DNA of 64,000 nucleotides from Bacteroidota bacterium (GCA_947448725.1 CANFOM010000006.1:62001-126000), one strand, 5' to 3'; counted from the first letter of the stretch, positions 1-9,821 are shown. Notes: generated by a model from the sequence alone, not told the origin. Translations and numbers: made by a program.

Positions 1-2073
1 AAAAAAGTTTCGTTGTGCCAATATTTTAGTGGAGAAATAACTCAAATTGATATTATTCGTATAACTTCTTTTTAAATCGGGATTACCAATGGTTTGATTG
101 TTAATATTACTTTGGTCCAACACTGGTTGTAATTGTGTTAAAGAGGGTTGATTGGTGGAAGTGCGGTAGTTAAATCTAAAATTTTGGGTTTGTGAAAAAT
201 TGTAAACAAAATTGGCAGATGGTAAGATGTCTTTAAAATCATGTTGAATTTTAGAATTGACACTGGTATTGATGCCATTTAACATGGCGTCTTGCAAAGA
301 AAATCCGGTTGAAAAATTATACTTTTTTTGATTATAACGAAAATTCATTCCGCCACCTGCGTAGGTATATTCGCTACTGTATTCGTTGGTTAGTCTTGTG
401 TTTAAAGCGTCATACAAATTATTAATGCCATTTTTATCATACACTTTTTTACTAGTAGACCCAATATTTTTATTGATGAAAGTATTAAACTCAAGTAAAG
501 ATTTTTTACCCAATGGTTCTGTATACACCAAATTGGCCGAATAGGATTCGGTTAGCCCTTTTCTACTGCTTTTTTGATCTAAAATTGAATCTTTTATAAC
601 ACCATAAGAATAAAATAACTGATCTGTGTATTGATTACTATTAGCACTTGAATTATTATACCCTTGTGTTATTGTGGAGGAAATGGTTCTGCCTTTTTTC
701 GTAAACTTTTTTCTAAGTAAGAGTGTGTTGCTAATATTCACCGCATCAGTAACACTAGCAGAATTGGTACTACTCGAATTGGTTAAAGTACCATCAGGCA
801 ATAAGGTACTACTCGAGGAAGCCCCTAAAGAAGTATTTTGTTGATTGGTGATACTTGGCGTGTACTTATAAGAAAAAGTTTCGGACACTTTATTGTCAAT
901 CGTAAATCCTATTTTTTGTTGTTGATTTCTATTGGTGTTATTGGATTCATTGCTGCGATTGAATAAATTACCCGGCGTTAAATTTTGAGTAAAGGAATTA
1001 GTTATGGTATTCCTCTCCACATCACTACTATTCGCATTGGCATTGAAATCCATTTTTTTATCATTCAATACATTGGAATAATTTCCACCCAATGAATAAG
1101 TATTGGCCACTCCCTGCGAGTTGGCATCCGTTCCGCCGCCACCCCCATTAAAATTAAGCATCATGCCTCCACCACCTCTTCCACCACCGCCCCCAGAAAA
1201 ATTAGCCATATCTCCATTAGAAAAAGCTTGACGATTGGTATTATTGGCAGTACCAATTAAGGAAAATTGTTCGTCATTATTAATCCGATTAATATTTCCT
1301 TGTGCATCAAATCGGCCTGGAGAACCTGCACTACCATTTATTTTTCCAAAAGTGGATTGTTTGCGGTCTTTTTTTGTTTTGATATTAATTGCAGTTTCTT
1401 CATTGCCATCATCAATGCCTGTAAACATCGCTTGATCTGATTTGCGATCATACACTTGAATTTTATCAACGGCATCTGCTGGTAAATTTTTAGTAGCCAT
1501 TTTAGGATCTCCTGTAAAAAATTCTTTTCCATTAACAAATACCTTGGTTACTGATTTCCCATTAACGGTAATAGCTCCAGCCTTATCTACTTCTACCCCT
1601 GGCATTTTTTTTAACATATCCTCCACTACTGCATTGGGTACTGTTTTAAAATTTTCAGAGTTAAATTCAATAGAGTCTCCATTAATCACCACTGGAGGCC
1701 TACGGGCCGTGACCGTTACCGTACTTACTTTGTTGGCATCTTCTAAATAAATATTATTTAAGTTAAGTGTAGGATTGGCGCCTGTTTTAAAAGCCACCCA
1801 TTGTTGTTGATAGCCTACATAGGAAATAGATAGCAAATATTTTCCGGCAGCTATGTTCTTTAGTACAAATCCGCCTTCCTCATTGCTTCTTGCAAAACTT
1901 ACCAAAGAAGAGTCTTTGGCACGAACCAGTGAAATGGTTGCATAGGGCAGCGTTCTTTTAGCTGAACTATCTAGGATAATGCCCTGCACTTGAAAATTTT
2001 GAGCAAAACCCACATAACTCATTAATAAGAAGCTAGTTATTGAGAATAATTTTTTGATACTTGTTTTTTTCAT
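1..2073 (-). CDS. Outer membrane beta-barrel receptor with carboxypeptidase-regulatory-like domain (partial)
   Basis: This gene is absent from the ORF track because it runs off the left edge; it reads open from an ATG at 2073 to base 1, giving 691 codons without a stop. It begins with a signal peptide (MKKTSIKKLFSITSFLLMS...GFAQ), then a CarboxypepD_reg-like domain (about residues 25-100), then a plug-like segment containing the PGVEVDKAGAITVNGK stretch, then Asn/Ser/Thr-rich barrel sequence. This is the layout of the outer membrane beta-barrel family related to TonB receptors (PF14905 type). The protein is inferred to sit in the outer membrane; substrate is unknown. An unusual glycine-rich loop lies near residues 290-315. 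It is transcribed away from the gene at 2245. The C-terminus is outside the window. Confidence 0.85.
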   Translation of the reverse strand, partial: MKKTSIKKLFSITSFLLMSYVGFAQNFQVQGIILDSSAKRTLPYATISLVRAKDSSLVSFARSNEEGGFVLKNIAAGKYLLSISYVGYQQQWVAFKTGANPTLNLNNIYLEDANKVSTVTVTARRPPVVINGDSIEFNSENFKTVPNAVVEDMLKKMPGVEVDKAGAITVNGKSVTKVFVNGKEFFTGDPKMATKNLPADAVDKIQVYDRKSDQAMFTGIDDGNEETAINIKTKKDRKQSTFGKINGSAGSPGRFDAQGNINRINNDEQFSLIGTANNTNRQAFSNGDMANFSGGGGGRGGGGMMLNFNGGGGGTDANSQGVANTYSLGGNYSNVLNDKKMDFNANANSSDVERNTITNSFTQNLTPGNLFNRSNESNNTNRNQQQKIGFTIDNKVSETFSYKYTPSITNQQNTSLGASSSSTLLPDGTLTNSSSTNSASVTDAVNISNTLLLRKKFTKKGRTISSTITQGYNNSSANSNQYTDQLFYSYGVIKDSILDQKSSRKGLTESYSANLVYTEPLGKKSLLEFNTFINKNIGSTSKKVYDKNGINNLYDALNTRLTNEYSSEYTYAGGGMNFRYNQKKYNFSTGFSLQDAMLNGINTSVNSKIQHDFKDILPSANFVYNFSQTQNFRFNYRTSTNQPSLTQLQPVLDQSNINNQTIGNPDLKRSYTNNINLSYFSTKILAQRNFF

Positions 2074-2244
2074 GTTATTAAAAATACAACTCATTTACTA
2101 AGCAGGCATTTATCGTGTATGAAAATACACCTTTTATGATGTTTTTTGTATAAATGTAAATAGTTGATGATGAATGGCAATATGGCTATTAAAAGGTTAA
2201 AAAAATTTGATTGAATTAAGTACCTTCCATAAAATTTTACAAAT

Positions 2245-5200
2245 ATGAGAGTTATTATTCTGATGCTTTTTATGGCCCTTGGTTTAACGCAGGCAAATGC
2301 ACAAATTAAAGCCACTCCTCAAAAAGACAGCACCCAATTTTCTAGTTTCAAAGGATTGCCTTTAAAAGCAACTAGGGCTATCCCTATTAAAACCAGCGAA
2401 GGTACCTGGACTTCACTTAGTATTAGTCCAGATGGTAAAACCATTTTATTTGATTTAATGGGAGATATTTATAGTCTTCCTATGGAAGGCGGTAAAGCCA
2501 CTGCTGTTACAAAGGGTATTGCCTATGACAATCATCCAAGTTTTAGCCCTGATGGTAAAAGAATTTTATTTATCTCCGATAGAGGTGGTGCTGAAAACTT
2601 ATGGTATATAGATATTGCCAAAAAAGATACCGTCGCATTAACCGAAGAAAATAATCAAAATTTTCCAGGTGCTATTTATACACCAGATGGTAACTATATA
2701 GTTTATACCAAAGGTAGAAGAAATACAAAATTGTATTTGATGCATAAAAATGGCGGAGCAGGCACACAACTAATTGCTACTCCCGCTAGTTTAAAAACTA
2801 TTGACCCTGCTGTAAGTGCAGATGGTCGTTATATTTATTACTCTGCAAGAACAAGTGCTTGGAATTACAATGCCATGTTACCACAATATAGCATTGGTAT
2901 GTATGATAGAGAAAAAGGAATAACTCGTGTGATTGCATCAAGATATGGTTCTGCTTTTACACCCGTACTTTCTAAAGATGGTAAATGGATGGTTTATGGT
3001 ACAAGATTTGAAGACAAAACTGGATTGGTAAAACGTAATTTAGCAACAGGAGAAGAAAACTGGTTGGCTTATCCAGTGCAAAGAGACGATCAGGAATCGA
3101 TTGCAGTATTAGGTGTATTACCTACGATGGCTTTTACGCCTGATAGTAAATCTTTATTGGCCTCTTATGGTGGAAAAATACACAGTATTAATATTGAAAC
3201 GGCAGAACAAAAAGAAATTAATTACACGGTAGATGCCACCATTGAAATGGGGCCTGAGGTATTATTTAAATACCCTGTAAAAGATACCAGTGCGGCACAA
3301 GCCACACAAATAAGAGATGCAGTGCCTTCTCCCGATGGAAAAAAATTAGCCTTTACCGTATTAAATAAATTATACGTGATGGACTATCCCAATGGTACTC
3401 CTAAAAAAATAACCAATAATAATTTTACAGAAGCACAGCCTTGTTGGAGTATGGACGGCAACCTTATTTACTTTGCCACCTGGAATGAGGATGGCGGTAG
3501 CATTAGACTCATTGACTTAGCTAGCAACAAAGAAACTACACTAACCAAAGAAAATGCATTATACCAAGGATTGGCAATGGATCCTACAGGTAAAAAATTA
3601 GTTTTTAATAGAACTGCAACTCAAAAATTTAAAGATTCCAAAGATCCTACTTACAATGATGATGAAGATGAATTGTGTTGGTTAGATGTAAGTAATGGCA
3701 GCGTTCATGTTATTGACAAAGCCAATGGAAGAAACAATGCTCATTTTGTAAATGGAGAGAATCGCATTTACTTAAATAATAATGGAAAATTAATTTCTAT
3801 TCAATGGGATGGTGGAGATGAAAAAGAAATTGTAAAAATTACGGGTATTACTACATTTGGTAGCATTGCACAACACAAAGGAAAACCTGTGGCGGATGTC
3901 CTTGATATGGTGGATGAAGACGAGGATGCAGCTAAAGAAAATAATCCTGCATCAAGCGCGAATACCATTTTAATGTCTCCTTTAGGCAAAGTGGCAATTG
4001 CACAAGTAAATAATAATATTTATTATATCACTATTCCACAAGCTGGCAAAATAGTTGATATTTCTGTAGCAGATGCAAAAAATGCAGCCTTCCCAAGTAA
4101 ATTATTAACAGAGATGGGTGGAGAATTTCCAAGTTGGGAAGCCAATGGAAAAATTATTCACTACAGCTTAGGCGCCGCACATTTTACTTATGATGTTGAT
4201 GCCTCTTATGCCTTTGACGATAGCTTAGCAACTGCAAAAAAAGCCGAAGCTGCTATGAAAAAAGAAGTGGTTATCAAAGACAGCAGTATGAAAGACAGTA
4301 CTAAAAAAGAAATTGTTGCGAAGAAAGCCGAAAAGAAAGAAGATCCAAAATACAAAGCCGCTGAAAACTGGGTAAAAGTATTTTATGAAAAAGATATGCC
4401 TACCACACACCTCCTTTTAACCAATGCAAGAATCATCACCATGAAAGGCGATGAAGTAATTACTAGAGGTGATATTTATATAGTGAACAATCGTATCAAA
4501 GCCATTGGAAAATCGGGAAGTTTAAAAGTGGCTGCAGAAACTCAAAAAGTAAATGTAGCAGGCAAAACTATTATTCCTGGTTTTGTAGATACCCATTCAC
4601 ATATGTGGCCAAGCTGGGGCATTCATAAAACCCAAGCTTGGGTATATGCCGCTAATTTAGCTTATGGTGTTACCACTACACGTGATCCTCAAACCGCTAC
4701 TACAGATGTACTTACTTATAGCGACATGGTGGATGCCGGTATGATGGTTGGACCAAGAGTTTATTCAACAGGACCTGGTGTTGGCTATTGGGCCTACAAC
4801 TTAAAAGATTCTGCACAAGCAGAGTCGGTATTAAGTCAATACAGCAAATACTACAATACAAAATATATTAAAATGTATTTAGTAGGTAATCGTAAACATA
4901 GACAATGGGTTATTCAAGCTGCTAAAAATCAGCAATTGATGCCTACTACCGAAGGTGGTCTTGATTTTAAATTAAACATGACTAATTTATTAGATGGCTA
5001 TCCTGGACACGAACATTCTATTCCAATTTATCCATTATACAATGATGTTATCAAAACTATTTCGGCATCTAAAATGATCGTAACGCCAACTTTACTAGTT
5101 TCTTATGGTGGACCATGGGCAGAAAATTATTACTACGAAAATGAAAATCCATACAGCAATGAGAAGATGCAATTTTTTACACCTTATGAAGAATTAGCTG

Positions 5201-5661
5201 CTAAATCTCGTCGTCGTGCTACTTGGTTTTTACCGGAAGAACATGTATTCCAAAAGCATGCAAAAAGTATGAAAAAGTTAGTAGAAGATGGTGGCTTGGC
5301 TGGTATTGGTAGTCATGGACAATTACAAGGCTTAGGTTATCATTGGGAACTATGGTCTATGCAAAGTGGTGGTATGCGCAATATTGACGCCTTAAAAACC
5401 GCCACTATTTTAGGCGCTACTGGTTTGGGATTAGATAAAGACTTAGGCAGTTTGGAAGCGGGTAAATTGGCCGACTTAATTATATTGGATAAAAATCCTT
5501 TGGATAATATACGCAATACCAACACAATTGATTTTGTGATGAAAAATGGTCGTTTGTACAATGGCAATACCTTGGATGAAGTAAAAACCGGCAATCATAA
5601 ATTAGATCGTAAAGAATGGATTGAAAAAAAGCCAAAGAAAAATACTCAAGTAGAAGATTAA
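2245..5661 (+). CDS. TolB-like propeller fused to amidohydrolase, secreted
   Basis: A 1138-residue protein with an N-terminal signal peptide (ending near QANA). The N-terminal two thirds holds about nine PD40/TolB-type repeats, seen as SPDGKTILF, SPDGKRILF, SADGRYIYY, SPDGKKLAF and similar. A Lys/Asp-rich linker follows (around residues 660-710). The C-terminal third is an amidohydrolase of the imidazolonepropionase-like group, with the metal-binding HxH motif in GFVDTHSHMW and the closing GSLEAGKLADLIILD motif. The architecture is known in Bacteroidota and is usually annotated as amidohydrolase family; it may act on peptides or other cyclic amides, but substrate cannot be read. It is followed by the next gene after 19 bases, so the two are probably one operon. 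Confidence 0.88.
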   Translation: MRVIILMLFMALGLTQANAQIKATPQKDSTQFSSFKGLPLKATRAIPIKTSEGTWTSLSISPDGKTILFDLMGDIYSLPMEGGKATAVTKGIAYDNHPSFSPDGKRILFISDRGGAENLWYIDIAKKDTVALTEENNQNFPGAIYTPDGNYIVYTKGRRNTKLYLMHKNGGAGTQLIATPASLKTIDPAVSADGRYIYYSARTSAWNYNAMLPQYSIGMYDREKGITRVIASRYGSAFTPVLSKDGKWMVYGTRFEDKTGLVKRNLATGEENWLAYPVQRDDQESIAVLGVLPTMAFTPDSKSLLASYGGKIHSINIETAEQKEINYTVDATIEMGPEVLFKYPVKDTSAAQATQIRDAVPSPDGKKLAFTVLNKLYVMDYPNGTPKKITNNNFTEAQPCWSMDGNLIYFATWNEDGGSIRLIDLASNKETTLTKENALYQGLAMDPTGKKLVFNRTATQKFKDSKDPTYNDDEDELCWLDVSNGSVHVIDKANGRNNAHFVNGENRIYLNNNGKLISIQWDGGDEKEIVKITGITTFGSIAQHKGKPVADVLDMVDEDEDAAKENNPASSANTILMSPLGKVAIAQVNNNIYYITIPQAGKIVDISVADAKNAAFPSKLLTEMGGEFPSWEANGKIIHYSLGAAHFTYDVDASYAFDDSLATAKKAEAAMKKEVVIKDSSMKDSTKKEIVAKKAEKKEDPKYKAAENWVKVFYEKDMPTTHLLLTNARIITMKGDEVITRGDIYIVNNRIKAIGKSGSLKVAAETQKVNVAGKTIIPGFVDTHSHMWPSWGIHKTQAWVYAANLAYGVTTTRDPQTATTDVLTYSDMVDAGMMVGPRVYSTGPGVGYWAYNLKDSAQAESVLSQYSKYYNTKYIKMYLVGNRKHRQWVIQAAKNQQLMPTTEGGLDFKLNMTNLLDGYPGHEHSIPIYPLYNDVIKTISASKMIVTPTLLVSYGGPWAENYYYENENPYSNEKMQFFTPYEELAAKSRRRATWFLPEEHVFQKHAKSMKKLVEDGGLAGIGSHGQLQGLGYHWELWSMQSGGMRNIDALKTATILGATGLGLDKDLGSLEAGKLADLIILDKNPLDNIRNTNTIDFVMKNGRLYNGNTLDEVKTGNHKLDRKEWIEKKPKKNTQVED

Positions 5662-5680
5662 ATTTTAAAAAATATTAGAT

Positions 5681-6607
5681 ATGCAAAATTCAAGAAGAAA
5701 ATTTATTCAAAACGCATCCCTTGCCATTGTAGGAGCAAGTTTAAAGCCTAGCTACTTATGGTCAAACACAAACCTAACGGCAGATGTAAAAAAATTAATT
5801 GGTATTCAATTGTATTCGGTTCGTGATGATATGGGAAAAAATCCATTGAGCACTTTAACCGCTTTGTCAAAAATGGGTTACCAATATGTCGAACACGCCA
5901 ATTATATTAATCGAAAGTTTTATGGTTGGACCGCAACCGAATTTAAAAAAATATTAAATGATCTAGGATTAAAAATGCCAAGCGGACATACCGTGATGAC
6001 CTCAAAGCATTGGGATAATACCCTTAAAGATTTTACGAAGGAATGGAAATATACCGTAGAAGATGCTGCCGTTTTAGGACAGACCTATGTAATTAGTCCT
6101 TCTATCGATGATAAATTAAGAAGCACTTATGATGGCTTAATGTTGCAACTAGATGTATTTAATAAATCCGGAGAATTGTGTAAAGCAAGTGGTATGAAAT
6201 TTGGTTACCACAATCATGATTTCGAATTCAAAGAAAAAATGAATGGCAGTTTACTGTATGATATTATACTACAACATACCGATCCAAATTTAGTGATACA
6301 TCAATTAGACTTTGGTAATATGTATGGGGCTGGTGGCAGGGCAGCGCAATGGATTAGTAAATATCCAGGTCGCTTTAAATCTTTGCATATTAAAGATGAA
6401 ATTAAAGCAGAAAAAGGTGAAATGAACGATGGATACGAAAGCACCATTTTAGGCACCGGTGTTGTAGATCCTAAAGCAATCGCTTTATTGGCTAAAAAAA
6501 TAGGAGGCTCTATTCACTTTATCATTGAACAAGAGTCTTACCAAGGCCTTACTCCATTGGAATGTGCTAAAAAAGATTTAGAAATTATAAAAACCTGGGG
6601 TATATAA
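5681..6607 (+). CDS. Tat-exported sugar phosphate isomerase/epimerase-like TIM barrel protein
   Basis: A 308-residue protein with a twin-arginine signal (SRRKFIQNASLAIVGAS), so it is expected to be exported folded. The remainder matches the AP endonuclease 2/xylose-isomerase-like TIM barrel family: IGIQLYSVRDDM at the start, GYHNHDFEF in the middle and LDFGNMYGAG...SLHIKDE for the metal-binding carboxylates and histidines near residues 210-250. Family members are usually annotated as sugar phosphate isomerases or inosose-type epimerases, but exported Bacteroidota forms rarely have known substrates. It lies 19 bases after the amidohydrolase gene and is closed by a clear terminator. Confidence 0.85.
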   Translation: MQNSRRKFIQNASLAIVGASLKPSYLWSNTNLTADVKKLIGIQLYSVRDDMGKNPLSTLTALSKMGYQYVEHANYINRKFYGWTATEFKKILNDLGLKMPSGHTVMTSKHWDNTLKDFTKEWKYTVEDAAVLGQTYVISPSIDDKLRSTYDGLMLQLDVFNKSGELCKASGMKFGYHNHDFEFKEKMNGSLLYDIILQHTDPNLVIHQLDFGNMYGAGGRAAQWISKYPGRFKSLHIKDEIKAEKGEMNDGYESTILGTGVVDPKAIALLAKKIGGSIHFIIEQESYQGLTPLECAKKDLEIIKTWGI

Positions 6608-6626
6608 TACACCACTTAAATGGTAT

Positions 6627-6657
6627 AAAAGCACAAACCTAAAACGTTTGTGCTTTT
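6627..6657 (+). terminator. Rho-independent terminator after the sugar isomerase gene
   Basis: A 12-bp perfect stem (AAAAGCACAAAC / GTTTGTGCTTTT) with a 7-base loop ends in a T-run. It lies 20 bases after the stop of the isomerase gene and ends the amidohydrolase-isomerase unit. Confidence 0.9.
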
Positions 6658-6708
6658 TTTATGCTTAACTTTAAATAAGCAATTTGCGCTTCATTCAATT
6701 CATCTTCT

Positions 6709-8901
6709 ATGAAAAATATTTTAATGGGTTTGCTTAGTTTACTAGTATTGACCTGCATTAATGATGTTGCGCAAGCTCAACAAATTAATGCAGTAGATTT
6801 AGCCAGATGGAATAAGCATGCCAATCAAGTTAAAATTATTAGAGACGAATGGGATATCCCTCATATTTATGGCAAGACAGATGCCGATGCCATTTTTGGT
6901 TTAATGTATGCCCAATGCGAAGAGAATTTTGATCAAATAGAATTGAACTACTTAGAAATGCTAGGACGTACTGCCGAAGTTAAAGGGGATAAAGCTATCT
7001 ATGAGGATTTAATGATGCGTCTGATTCAAGATAGTGCCGAAGCGATTAAAGATTTTAACAATAGCCCTATTTGGTTTAAAAATTTACTACAAGCACATGC
7101 CGATGGTTTAAATTATTATTTATACAAACATCCCAAAGTGCATCCTAAAGCGATTGCCTATTTTAAGCCCTGGTATCATTTAATGTGGACCGATGGAAGT
7201 GTCTCTCCAACAAGAACAGGTGGTATCACCACAGAAGATGTTGCTGGTTTTTATGGAGAAAAAAATAAGCTAGCCATTCATTCCAGCCCAAATTTTGAAG
7301 AAAAAGTAAGTACAGGTTCCAATGGCTTTGCGATTGCACCCATGCATAGTAAAAATGGAAATGCATTATTGTACATTAACCCACATGTACCTTTTTATTT
7401 TAGAACTGAAATGCATATGAATAGCGAAGAGGGTTTAAATGTTTATGGTGCAGTTACCTGGGGTCAAATGTTTATTTACCAAGGTTTCAATGAAAAATGT
7501 GGATGGATGCATACCAGCAGCTATGCAGATGTAGCCGATGTCTATGAAGAAAAAATTAAACAAAATAAAAAAGGCTGGGTATCTATCTATGAAAAAGAAG
7601 AAAAAGAAATTACCCAAAGAACCATACATATAAAATATAGCGAAGCAGGCCTGATGCAATCAAAATCATTTAATACTTATAAAACAATTCATGGCCCGGT
7701 GATGGGCAGTAAAAATGGCAATTGGTTAAGCCTTCAAGAAAACAATCGTTCTTTAAATGCTTTAATGGAGTGTTGGATTAGAACCAAAGCAAGCAATTTA
7801 AAATCCTATCAAAAAGCATTGTCCTTACTAGCCAATAATAGCAACAACACAGTTTTTGCAGATGGAGAAGGCAATATTGCTTATTGGCATGGAAATTATA
7901 TGCCTAAAAGAAATACCAATTACGATTATAGCTTGCCCTTAGATGGATCTATTGCAAGCACCAACTGGAAAGGCATTCATTCCTTAAATGAAATCGTACA
8001 AAGCATCAATCCACCCAATGGATGGTTGCAAAATTGCAATGCCACTCCTTTTACAGTAGCCGGAATCAATAGTCCCAAGGCCAATCAGTATCCCGCTTAC
8101 ATGGCCCCAGAGGGTGAAAATGGCCGAGGCATTACTGCTGTAAAGCTGTTAGAAAAAATTGATAAAATAAGTTTGGAGGAATTAATCCATCTTGGATACA
8201 ATAAACACATGTCGGCCTTTGACGTTTTATTGCCTTCTTTTTTAGACTTTGTAAAAACTATTTCGCTCAATGAAAAAGAAAAGAAAGCCATTCAATATTT
8301 AAGCAATTGGAATCATGATGGTGATACGGCTTCCATTGCAACCACCATTGCAATTGAATGGGCTACCGAATGGGTCAAAGAATTACCTCCAGCACCTACC
8401 GAAGAAACAAGCACCCATATTTGGAAAAAATATGAACGAATGGTTACTGCCATATCCAATGAAAAAAAATTAGAACTTTTAAATAAAACATTGGCGCAAT
8501 TAGAAAAAATATATGGTACCTGGGAAATAAGTTGGGGTAGCATTAATAGATATCAAAGAGTTGATCCAGGAGAAAAGTTTGATGATCAATTGCCTAGTTT
8601 AGCAGTTGCTCAAGCTTCTTCCAAATGGGGTACCCTTCCAGCTTTTGAGAGTAAAAGACAAGAGTATACCCATAAAAGATATGGTTATTCGGGAAGTAGT
8701 TTTATTGCAGCTATTAGTTTTGGGAAAAAACTAGAAGCTAAAACAATCATCACTGGAGGACAAAGTCGTTTTGCTAAGTCAAGTCATTTCACGGATCAAG
8801 CTCAAAAATACCTGGAAGGTGATTTTAAAACCATTCACTTTTATAAAGAAGATGTTTTAGCACATGAAGTAATATCATATAAACCTGGATTCACAAGGTA
8901 A
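6709..8901 (+). CDS. Penicillin acylase family Ntn hydrolase (copy 1)
   Basis: A 730-residue secreted protein with a signal peptide ending at AQAQ. The order is that of the penicillin amidase/AHL acylase/PvdQ family: an alpha-chain start (VKIIRDEWDIPHIYGKTDADAIFG), a spacer, and the autocatalytic cleavage site STGSNGFAIAP in which Ser204 would become the N-terminal nucleophile of the beta chain. Downstream, INPHVPFYFRTEMH and the GWMHTSSYADVADVYEE segment match the expected beta-chain features. The family hydrolyses amide bonds of acylated amines (beta-lactams, N-acyl homoserine lactones, acyl peptides); substrate is not predictable here. Its 3' end overlaps the convergent regulator gene by 61 bases. 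A second acylase lies at 13673. Confidence 0.88.
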   Translation: MKNILMGLLSLLVLTCINDVAQAQQINAVDLARWNKHANQVKIIRDEWDIPHIYGKTDADAIFGLMYAQCEENFDQIELNYLEMLGRTAEVKGDKAIYEDLMMRLIQDSAEAIKDFNNSPIWFKNLLQAHADGLNYYLYKHPKVHPKAIAYFKPWYHLMWTDGSVSPTRTGGITTEDVAGFYGEKNKLAIHSSPNFEEKVSTGSNGFAIAPMHSKNGNALLYINPHVPFYFRTEMHMNSEEGLNVYGAVTWGQMFIYQGFNEKCGWMHTSSYADVADVYEEKIKQNKKGWVSIYEKEEKEITQRTIHIKYSEAGLMQSKSFNTYKTIHGPVMGSKNGNWLSLQENNRSLNALMECWIRTKASNLKSYQKALSLLANNSNNTVFADGEGNIAYWHGNYMPKRNTNYDYSLPLDGSIASTNWKGIHSLNEIVQSINPPNGWLQNCNATPFTVAGINSPKANQYPAYMAPEGENGRGITAVKLLEKIDKISLEELIHLGYNKHMSAFDVLLPSFLDFVKTISLNEKEKKAIQYLSNWNHDGDTASIATTIAIEWATEWVKELPPAPTEETSTHIWKKYERMVTAISNEKKLELLNKTLAQLEKIYGTWEISWGSINRYQRVDPGEKFDDQLPSLAVAQASSKWGTLPAFESKRQEYTHKRYGYSGSSFIAAISFGKKLEAKTIITGGQSRFAKSSHFTDQAQKYLEGDFKTIHFYKEDVLAHEVISYKPGFTR

Positions 8902-9560
8902 TGATCATACAACTTAGATATAAATGCCACTTTAACCAATCCTGCTAAATTTTTTACTTCTAACTTTTGCATCATTTTAGTTCGATGCCCTTCAACGGTT
9001 CTTTTACTATGCCCTACTTCATAAGCAATTTGCTTACTAGAAGCTTCTTCACAAATACGAACCAGGATGTATTTATCATAGGTATGCAATTGATGTACTT
9101 TTTGGGTTAATTTAATTTTTTCCATATGATGAGCCATGGAAAATAGCTTGTCTGCAATGATAGGACAGAAATATATTTTATTAAGTCGGGTCATTTCTAA
9201 GGCCTTGGACCATTCCTGCTTCGTAACATTTCGGGAGATGACCACCGAGATGCCATTGTCAATGAGTTGATACAAATGAGCGTCATCTTGCTCATTAAAG
9301 ATCACCATAATAGACATTTTTTTCCTTAACGCATTTATTTGGGCCATGGCATCAGAATGACCATAATCAAATAAGGAGCTATCCACTACTAAAAGCAAGG
9401 GTAAAGCTTGTTGGTTTTTATCTTTGGCCATAAAACCATCCAACTCTTTTAAGCTTTTAATGATATGATAGCCCATTAACATTGGATTGTCTTTAATAAG
9501 TAAGCCACAACCCATAGCATACACATTTTGTTGATCGCATAATATAACTTGACTTTGCAT
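8841..9560 (-). CDS. LuxR/NarL-type response regulator with an atypical receiver
   Basis: A 239-residue protein. The C-terminal part is a LuxR-type helix-turn-helix (SKQIAYEVGHSKRTVEGHRTK). The N-terminal part resembles a receiver domain, with a possible phosphoacceptor Asp60 in LLLVVDSSLF. Only one acidic residue is seen at the end of strand 1 (Asp9), Asn89 sits where Thr/Ser is expected, and Arg110 sits where the conserved Lys is expected. This suggests a degenerate receiver that may not be controlled by ordinary phosphorylation; that is inference. No histidine kinase is adjacent. Its 3' end overlaps the acylase gene by 61 bases on the other strand. Confidence 0.8.
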   Translation of the reverse strand: MQSQVILCDQQNVYAMGCGLLIKDNPMLMGYHIIKSLKELDGFMAKDKNQQALPLLLVVDSSLFDYGHSDAMAQINALRKKMSIMVIFNEQDDAHLYQLIDNGISVVISRNVTKQEWSKALEMTRLNKIYFCPIIADKLFSMAHHMEKIKLTQKVHQLHTYDKYILVRICEEASSKQIAYEVGHSKRTVEGHRTKMMQKLEVKNLAGLVKVAFISKLYDHYLVNPGLYDITSCAKTSSL

Positions 9561-9760
9561 AAATTATTGATTGGATGATTGATACTGCAATAAAACAATA
9601 TTTTTATAACCTATTGATATACAAAGTACTATCTTTTATAAATGGCTTTTAAAACCATTGTAATTGGCCCCATTCATGTATTTTCTAATTTAGAATTGGG
9701 TTGCATATAAAAAAAGAAAATTAATAGAAACAAGTAGTTATTAAATAAACCCTATAATTA

Positions 9761-9790
9761 TTTGTCAGTATTATATATTTTATAACTTCA
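9761..9790 (+). promoter_or_regulatory. Candidate Bacteroidota-type promoter of the ATP-grasp operon
   Basis: TTTG at 9761-9764 is followed after 18 bases by TAACTTCA at 9783-9790, close to the Bacteroidota pattern TTTG-N17-20-TAnnTTTG. It lies about 30 bases upstream of the predicted TTG start at 9822. An imperfectly related site, the palindrome TTCTAA-T-TTAGAA at 9683-9695, lies between the two divergent genes and could be an operator. Confidence 0.35.
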
Positions 9791-9821
9791 TTGTATATTA
9801 TACTAACCCCTTTGCATAGCG

